From Thermoflexales bacterium (GTDB lineage Bacteria > Chloroflexota > Anaerolineae > S140-20): DNA of 17,108 bases. Under the pieces are notes generated by a model. It did no database searches. It had not been told where the DNA came from and saw only the letters and a program-made list of their open reading frames with translations. The translations under genes were made by a program, and so were the position numbers. Shown here piece after piece: positions 13,925 through 17,108 of the stretch (position 1 is the stretch's first letter; each line of letters begins with the position of its first letter). The stretch covers positions 1-17,108 of the forward strand of contig WFUY01000124.1 of assembly GCA_015484715.1 (NCBI GenBank), given 5' to 3'.

Positions 13925-15052
13925 TCACGCTCCGGCCTCTATCCCGCTCATCTCAGCGGGATAGACGTGGAGCAGTGAGGGCGGCAGGTGAATCGAGAGG
14001 GTGCTCTTATATTCGATCTTCAGGTCTCGCATCCGGTTACTGGAGACCTCGGCCACCAGGCGGGTTGTGTCACCCAGAGCCTCCAGCCGGAGCATCAGGC
14101 GGTAGAAGGAGCCCAAGAACTCGATCTCTTCGACTCGGGTGGTGGTGGTGTTGGGGGCAGAGAGGTCATCAACGCCCAGCCGGATGTCCTCGGGCCGGAT
14201 GGTTAGCACCACCGGCGTGTCCGGAGCCAGGTCGTGGGGGTTGGCACACTGGAACTCCAGGGAGCCACACCGCACCCGATTGGGCGTCGGCCCGGCGTAT
14301 CCGGGCAGGAAGTTCATCACGCCGACGAAGTCGGCCACGAAGGGGGTGGCCGGATGGCGGTAGATCTCCTCCGGCGTGCCTACCTGCTCAATCCGACCGG
14401 CCCGCATCACCACGATGCGGTCGGCCATCACCAGGGCCTCTTCCTGGTCGTGGGTGACGAAGATGGTGGTCACCCCTACCCGGCGCTGCAACCGCTTGAT
14501 CTCCAGACGGAGGGAGACCCGCACGCGGGCGTCCAAGGCCGACAGCGGCTCATCCAGCAGCAACAGGCCCGGTGAAGTGGCCAAGGCGCGGGCCAGGGCG
14601 ATCCGTTGCTGCTGCCCGCCCGAGAGCTGGGAAGGGTACTTGTGCCCCACGTCGGGCAGGCCCACCATCTCCAGCAACTCCGCCACCCGCTTGGCGATCT
14701 GCTCCTTGGGAAGCTTGCGGCTCTGCAACCCGTAGGCGATATTCTGGGCAGCCGTCAGGTTGGGGAAGAGGGCGTAGGACTGAAAGACGATGCCGAAGTC
14801 CCGTTCCCGAGGGGGAAGGTGGGTGATTTCCCGACCGGCCTGGTAGATTTTCCCGGTGTTGGGCTCCTCCAGCCCGGCGATGATCCGCAGCAGCGTCGTC
14901 TTCCCGCACCCGCTGGGACCTAGGAGGCAGATGAACTCCCCCTCCATCACGTCCAGCGAGAAATCGTCCACAGCCACCAGGTTGCCGAAGGTCTTGGTCA
15001 CACCGATGATACGGAGATAGGGTTCGGAAGAGGTTCCTTTGGAGCGTTCCAT
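13925..15052 (-). CDS. ABC importer ATPase (PotA/FbpC/PhnT-like)
   Basis: This is a 375-residue cytosolic ATPase. It has Walker A GPSGCGKTT (45-53), Q-loop Q91, signature LSGGQQQR (143-150), Walker B LLLLDEPLSALD (163-174) and switch H201 (VTHDQEE). Residues about 290-370 form a TOBE-type regulatory domain containing LTIRPEDIRLGV. I chose the ATG at 15052 because an AGGA sits about 10 bases upstream and residues 12-30 form the normal first strand; the longer in-frame extension upstream is arginine- and proline-rich intergenic translation. It powers the fused permease next to it. As the only ATPase in the window, it might also serve the LacI sugar importer, which has none, but such sharing is a hypothesis. 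The 3' end of the gene contains a strong hairpin. Confidence 0.95.
   Translation of the reverse strand: MERSKGTSSEPYLRIIGVTKTFGNLVAVDDFSLDVMEGEFICLLGPSGCGKTTLLRIIAGLEEPNTGKIYQAGREITHLPPRERDFGIVFQSYALFPNLTAAQNIAYGLQSRKLPKEQIAKRVAELLEMVGLPDVGHKYPSQLSGGQQQRIALARALATSPGLLLLDEPLSALDARVRVSLRLEIKRLQRRVGVTTIFVTHDQEEALVMADRIVVMRAGRIEQVGTPEEIYRHPATPFVADFVGVMNFLPGYAGPTPNRVRCGSLEFQCANPHDLAPDTPVVLTIRPEDIRLGVDDLSAPNTTTTRVEEIEFLGSFYRLMLRLEALGDTTRLVAEVSSNRMRDLKIEYKSTLSIHLPPSLLHVYPAEMSGIEAGA
13938..13965. other. 11-bp perfect hairpin inside the last codons of the ATPase gene
   Basis: TCTATCCCGCT (13938-13948) and AGCGGGATAGA (13955-13965) pair perfectly around a 6-base loop. The stem covers codons for VYPAEMSGIE, ending 10 bases before the stop codon region. 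Perfect stems of this length are not required by the coding sequence, so the element may act on the mRNA between the ATPase and permease genes. Confidence 0.65.
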
Positions 15053-15130
15053 CTTGGATTTCCTGCTAGGGGGCCGGCCTCCTGGCACCCGACCATCCCG
15101 GCCAAGGGGCTCTGAGAGACCGGCCCCGGC

Positions 15131-15173
15131 GGGAGGGGGGATGGGCCTTCGGGGCAGGCCCTCCACCCTCCTT
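15131..15173 (-). promoter_or_regulatory. GC-rich stem between binding-protein and ATPase genes
   Basis: GGGCCT (15143-15148) and AGGCCC (15156-15161) pair around a 7-base loop. The flanks GGAGGG and CCCTCC extend the stem with small bulges. A wider pair, GGGGCCGG (15070-15077) with CCGGCCCC (15120-15127), also lies in this 140-base gap. This is the same arrangement as in the LacI operon: a hairpin directly after the binding-protein gene that could raise its share of mRNA relative to the rest. Confidence 0.45.
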
Positions 15174-15192
15174 GGGATGATCCACGCAAGGG

Positions 15193-16236
15193 TTAGTCTT
15201 TCTCGGTCTTGGCAGCGAACCGCTCGGTCCACTGCTTCAGGATCGCCTCCCGGTTGTCGGACGACCACTTGAAGTCCATCGGGAAGAGCCGATCAGGGGT
15301 GTCCGGCGGCATACCTTCCGGCACGGGGAAGCCGGGCTTGGCGACGACGGCGAAGTACTTGGCGTACAGGGCCATCGCCTCGTCACTGATGGCCCAGTCC
15401 AGGAAGCGCTTGGCCGCCTCAGGAACATCGGTGCCCTTGACCAGGGCATTAGCCTCCACCTCGTAGCCGGAACCTTCGGCCGGCAAGACCATCTCCAGCG
15501 GGGCGCCGTCCTTGATGAGACGGGCAGCGACGAAAGCGAAGGAGATGCCGATGCCGTACTCGCCGGCGGCCGCCAGCTTGCACGGCTTGGAGCCCGACTT
15601 GGTGTAGATGGCGATGTTGTCATCCAGCTTGTCCAGGTAGTTCCACCCTTCCTCCTCACCCAGGCCCTGCAGCACACTGGAGACGAACATGAAGCCGGTG
15701 CCTGAGGAGGCCGGATTGGGCATCACGATATGCCCCTTGTAGACAGGATCGAGCAGGTCCTTCCACGAAGTGGGCGTGGGCAGGTTGTTCTTCTTGGCGA
15801 CCTCCTTGTTGACGCAGAAGGCGGTCAGATAGGCATCCACGCCGACCCAGGTGGGAGGGTCCTTCGGCGACTTGAACTGCGGGAGGATCTTCTCCACCCC
15901 TTTCGGCGCGTAGGGCTCCAGCATCCCCTCTTTCTCGAAGATCAGCATGCTGGTCGCCGCAACGCCCCAGATCACGTCGGCCTGCGGGTTGTCCTTCTCG
16001 GCCAACAGCCGGGCGGTGAGGTCGCCTGTGGAGAGACGCAGGACCTCCAGATCGAGGTCCGGCAGCGCCTTCTCCGCCACCGGGATGTACTCGGCGATCT
16101 CCTCGTTCTCCTTTGCTGTATAGATGACGACCTTGGTCTTCTTCTTTGCCCCCCCGCATGCCCCAAGCACGATGGCCAGGATCAACGTGAGGGCGATCAC
16201 TACGGCGAGACGGCGGTGGGCTCGAAAGGACGACAT
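15193..16236 (-). CDS. Solute-binding lipoprotein of a 2-aminoethylphosphonate-like ABC importer
   Basis: This is a 347-residue extracellular binding protein. I chose the ATG at 16236 because GGAGG sits 7 bases upstream and the next residues form a proper signal peptide (basic MSSFRAHRR, hydrophobic core, lipobox IVLGAC, lipid cysteine C27); the longer in-frame extension lacks these. The mature part has the strand KVVIYTAKE, then VIWGVAATSMLIFEKEGMLEPYAP (88-111), YKGHIVMPNPASSGTG (166-181) and SGSKPCKLAAAGEYGIGISF (214-233). These match my memory of the aminoethylphosphonate-binding PhnS-type family more than ferric-binding proteins, which use paired tyrosines that I do not see here. The first gene of the operon is preceded by a structured ~270-base leader and a strong promoter. 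Confidence 0.9.
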   Translation of the reverse strand: MSSFRAHRRLAVVIALTLILAIVLGACGGAKKKTKVVIYTAKENEEIAEYIPVAEKALPDLDLEVLRLSTGDLTARLLAEKDNPQADVIWGVAATSMLIFEKEGMLEPYAPKGVEKILPQFKSPKDPPTWVGVDAYLTAFCVNKEVAKKNNLPTPTSWKDLLDPVYKGHIVMPNPASSGTGFMFVSSVLQGLGEEEGWNYLDKLDDNIAIYTKSGSKPCKLAAAGEYGIGISFAFVAARLIKDGAPLEMVLPAEGSGYEVEANALVKGTDVPEAAKRFLDWAISDEAMALYAKYFAVVAKPGFPVPEGMPPDTPDRLFPMDFKWSSDNREAILKQWTERFAAKTEKD

Positions 16237-16263
16237 CGTTAGACCTCCTCTCGGTGTGCAGAC

Positions 16264-16485
16264 TCGGAGCGGCGCTCCGACCTCGCTGACGGGGGCCGCG
16301 AGGCTAGCCCATACGACCACGATTTAGACACAACGGCGGTCTAAATCCACAACCTTGCCGGGAACGCAAGGTTGGCCCATCCGACTCGCGTACAGGCTCC
16401 TATAGGGGGTATCGTGGGACGTCGGGGGTATGGACATGAGGGGTCTGTGCCCTTCTCCCCTCTGATCTGCCTAGAGCCTCAGAGG
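16264..16485 (-). promoter_or_regulatory. Multi-hairpin 5' leader of the binding-protein operon (possible cis-regulatory RNA)
   Basis: The 331-base space between the DeoR stop and the binding-protein start has no gene. After the promoter it carries, in transcript order: CCTCTGA/TCAGAGG (16459-16465 with 16479-16485), CAACCTTGC/GCAAGGTTG (9 bp, 16350-16374), GATTTAGAC/GTCTAAATC (9 bp, 16321-16347), CCTCGC/GCGAGG (16281-16303) and TCGGAGC/GCTCCGA (7 bp, 16264-16280). The last stem ends 16 bases before the ribosome site. I recognise no known riboswitch class, and there is no terminator T-run. Confidence 0.6.
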
Positions 16486-16515
16486 TGGGGGGGAGCAATC
16501 TCCTTGGGTTATCTG

Positions 16516-16544
16516 ATTATAACATGCGAAATTAGGGGTGTCAA
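16516..16544 (-). promoter_or_regulatory. Perfect-consensus sigma-70 promoter of the binding-protein operon
   Basis: On the minus strand -35 TTGACA (16544-16539) and -10 TATAAT (16521-16516) are 17 bases apart. The predicted start is near 16509, about 273 bases before the ATG at 16236. GTTAT-N6-ATAAC (16508-16523) overlaps the -10 box, and AGGGTT/AACCCT (16547-16552 with 16564-16569) lies just upstream. Either could be an operator, for instance for the adjacent DeoR-family protein. Confidence 0.9.
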
Positions 16545-16567
16545 CCAGGGTTAAACGCGGATCAACC

Positions 16568-17108
16568 CTACGCTCTGTCAGGCCGGCCGGAACCTCCTGA
16601 TTCCTGGTCGTCGCCAGCGATAACAACCTCGACGGAGCGGGCCGCCAACTCAGTGAAGGCGTTGGGGTTCAACTTCTTGTCGGTGACCAGTTTGTGCACT
16701 TGATCGAGGGAAGCGACCTCAAAATTGGAGACTACCCCCCACTTGCTATGATCGGCAAGCACGATGACCATCCCCCGCGTGCGCTCGATCATCAGGCGGA
16801 TGATCTCGGCCTCAACACCGGTGGGAACCGTGCAACCATACTTGGGGCTGATACCGTCCACGCCGATGAAGCACTTGCTGGCGTAGATCTGCCGCAGGGC
16901 GGCGGTGGCGAAGCGACCGACGACGGAGTTGGACTGAGGGCGGAACGTTCCCCCCAGCAAGATCAGTTCAAAGCCAGGGTCGCGAGCCTCCAACACGACG
17001 CTCACGTTGTTGGTGACGACCGTGATGTCTGCCCCTGGACGGATGTAGGGGATCATCTGGGTCGTCGTCGTACCGCTGCTGAGGAAGACGATGTCCCCAT
17101 CTTCGATC
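16568..17108 (-). CDS. DeoR-family transcriptional regulator, C-terminal part (N-terminus beyond right edge)
   Basis: The frame is open from the right edge to a TAG at 16568, giving 179 visible residues. It holds the sugar-phosphate sensor domain of DeoR/GlpR regulators: VFLSSGTTTTQM near the start (phosphate-contact loop), ITVVTNNVSVVLE, LILLGGTFRPQSNSVVGRFA, CFIGVDGISPKYGCTVP and VIVLADHSKWG. These are the standard conserved blocks in order. The helix-turn-helix, about 70 residues, should lie just outside the window. The last 15 residues (DDQESGGSGRPDRA) are a disordered tail. Such regulators usually sense a phosphorylated sugar or polyol. It is upstream of and in the same direction as the binding-protein operon, so it may control that promoter, but no target is proven. 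Confidence 0.93.
   Translation of the reverse strand, partial: IEDGDIVFLSSGTTTTQMIPYIRPGADITVVTNNVSVVLEARDPGFELILLGGTFRPQSNSVVGRFATAALRQIYASKCFIGVDGISPKYGCTVPTGVEAEIIRLMIERTRGMVIVLADHSKWGVVSNFEVASLDQVHKLVTDKKLNPNAFTELAARSVEVVIAGDDQESGGSGRPDRA

Noticed and set aside
15053..15268. N-terminal extension of the ATPase to 15268
   Set aside because: The added 72 residues are Arg/Pro-rich, come from an intergenic region full of inverted repeats and overlap the end of the binding-protein gene. The ATG at 15052 has a ribosome site and a normal ATPase N-terminus.
1..17108. CRISPR array, tRNA/rRNA gene, transposase or phage gene
   Set aside because: I saw no regularly spaced direct repeats, cloverleaf-like sequence, rRNA segment or recombinase motif on either strand.

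Overview
The window looks like chromosomal DNA from a GC-rich bacterium, most likely a Chloroflexota (Anaerolineae-like) organism. The assignment is inferred, not proven. It rests on the base composition, on lipoprotein solute-binding proteins (one with a long Val/Glu/Lys-rich stalk after the lipid cysteine, a style I associate with Chloroflexota), and on the pairing of sugar importers with glycosyltransferases. Nearly every gene is on the minus strand, so the biological reading direction is from high to low coordinates. The only plus-strand genes are a small toxin-antitoxin pair.

Right to left: (1) 17108-16568 is the C-terminal part of a DeoR-family regulator, cut by the window edge. (2) 16544-12079 is a three-gene ABC importer operon (lipoprotein binding protein, ATPase, fused double permease) resembling the 2-aminoethylphosphonate/ferric-type importers. 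It is driven by a perfect-consensus sigma-70 promoter followed by a ~270-nt leader with at least four hairpins. (3) 12035-5893 is a LacI-regulated carbohydrate operon: lacI-type repressor, lipoprotein binding protein, two MalF/MalG-type permeases and a GT-A glycosyltransferase. Its promoter is again perfect consensus, with a perfect 16-bp palindromic operator filling the -35/-10 spacer and a second near-perfect operator 32 bp downstream. No ATPase is encoded in this operon. (4) 5053-5740 (+) is a VapBC-type toxin-antitoxin module with its own promoter. (5) 4823-1 is a cluster of three GT4 glycosyltransferases (two close paralogues and a more distant one), ending in a tandem universal-stress-protein ORF that runs off the left edge.

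Working together: the LacI operon looks like a self-regulated sugar or glycoside uptake unit in which a glycosyltransferase is translationally coupled to the last permease. The left cluster looks like a glycan or glycoside (possibly compatible-solute) synthesis unit. The aminoethylphosphonate-like operon supplies a second importer. The intergenic spaces are unusually rich in inverted repeats (leaders, gaps between binding-protein and transporter genes, a long-range stem between two glycosyltransferase genes). I regard these as the most likely undescribed content of the window. I saw no rRNA, tRNA, CRISPR array, transposase or prophage gene.
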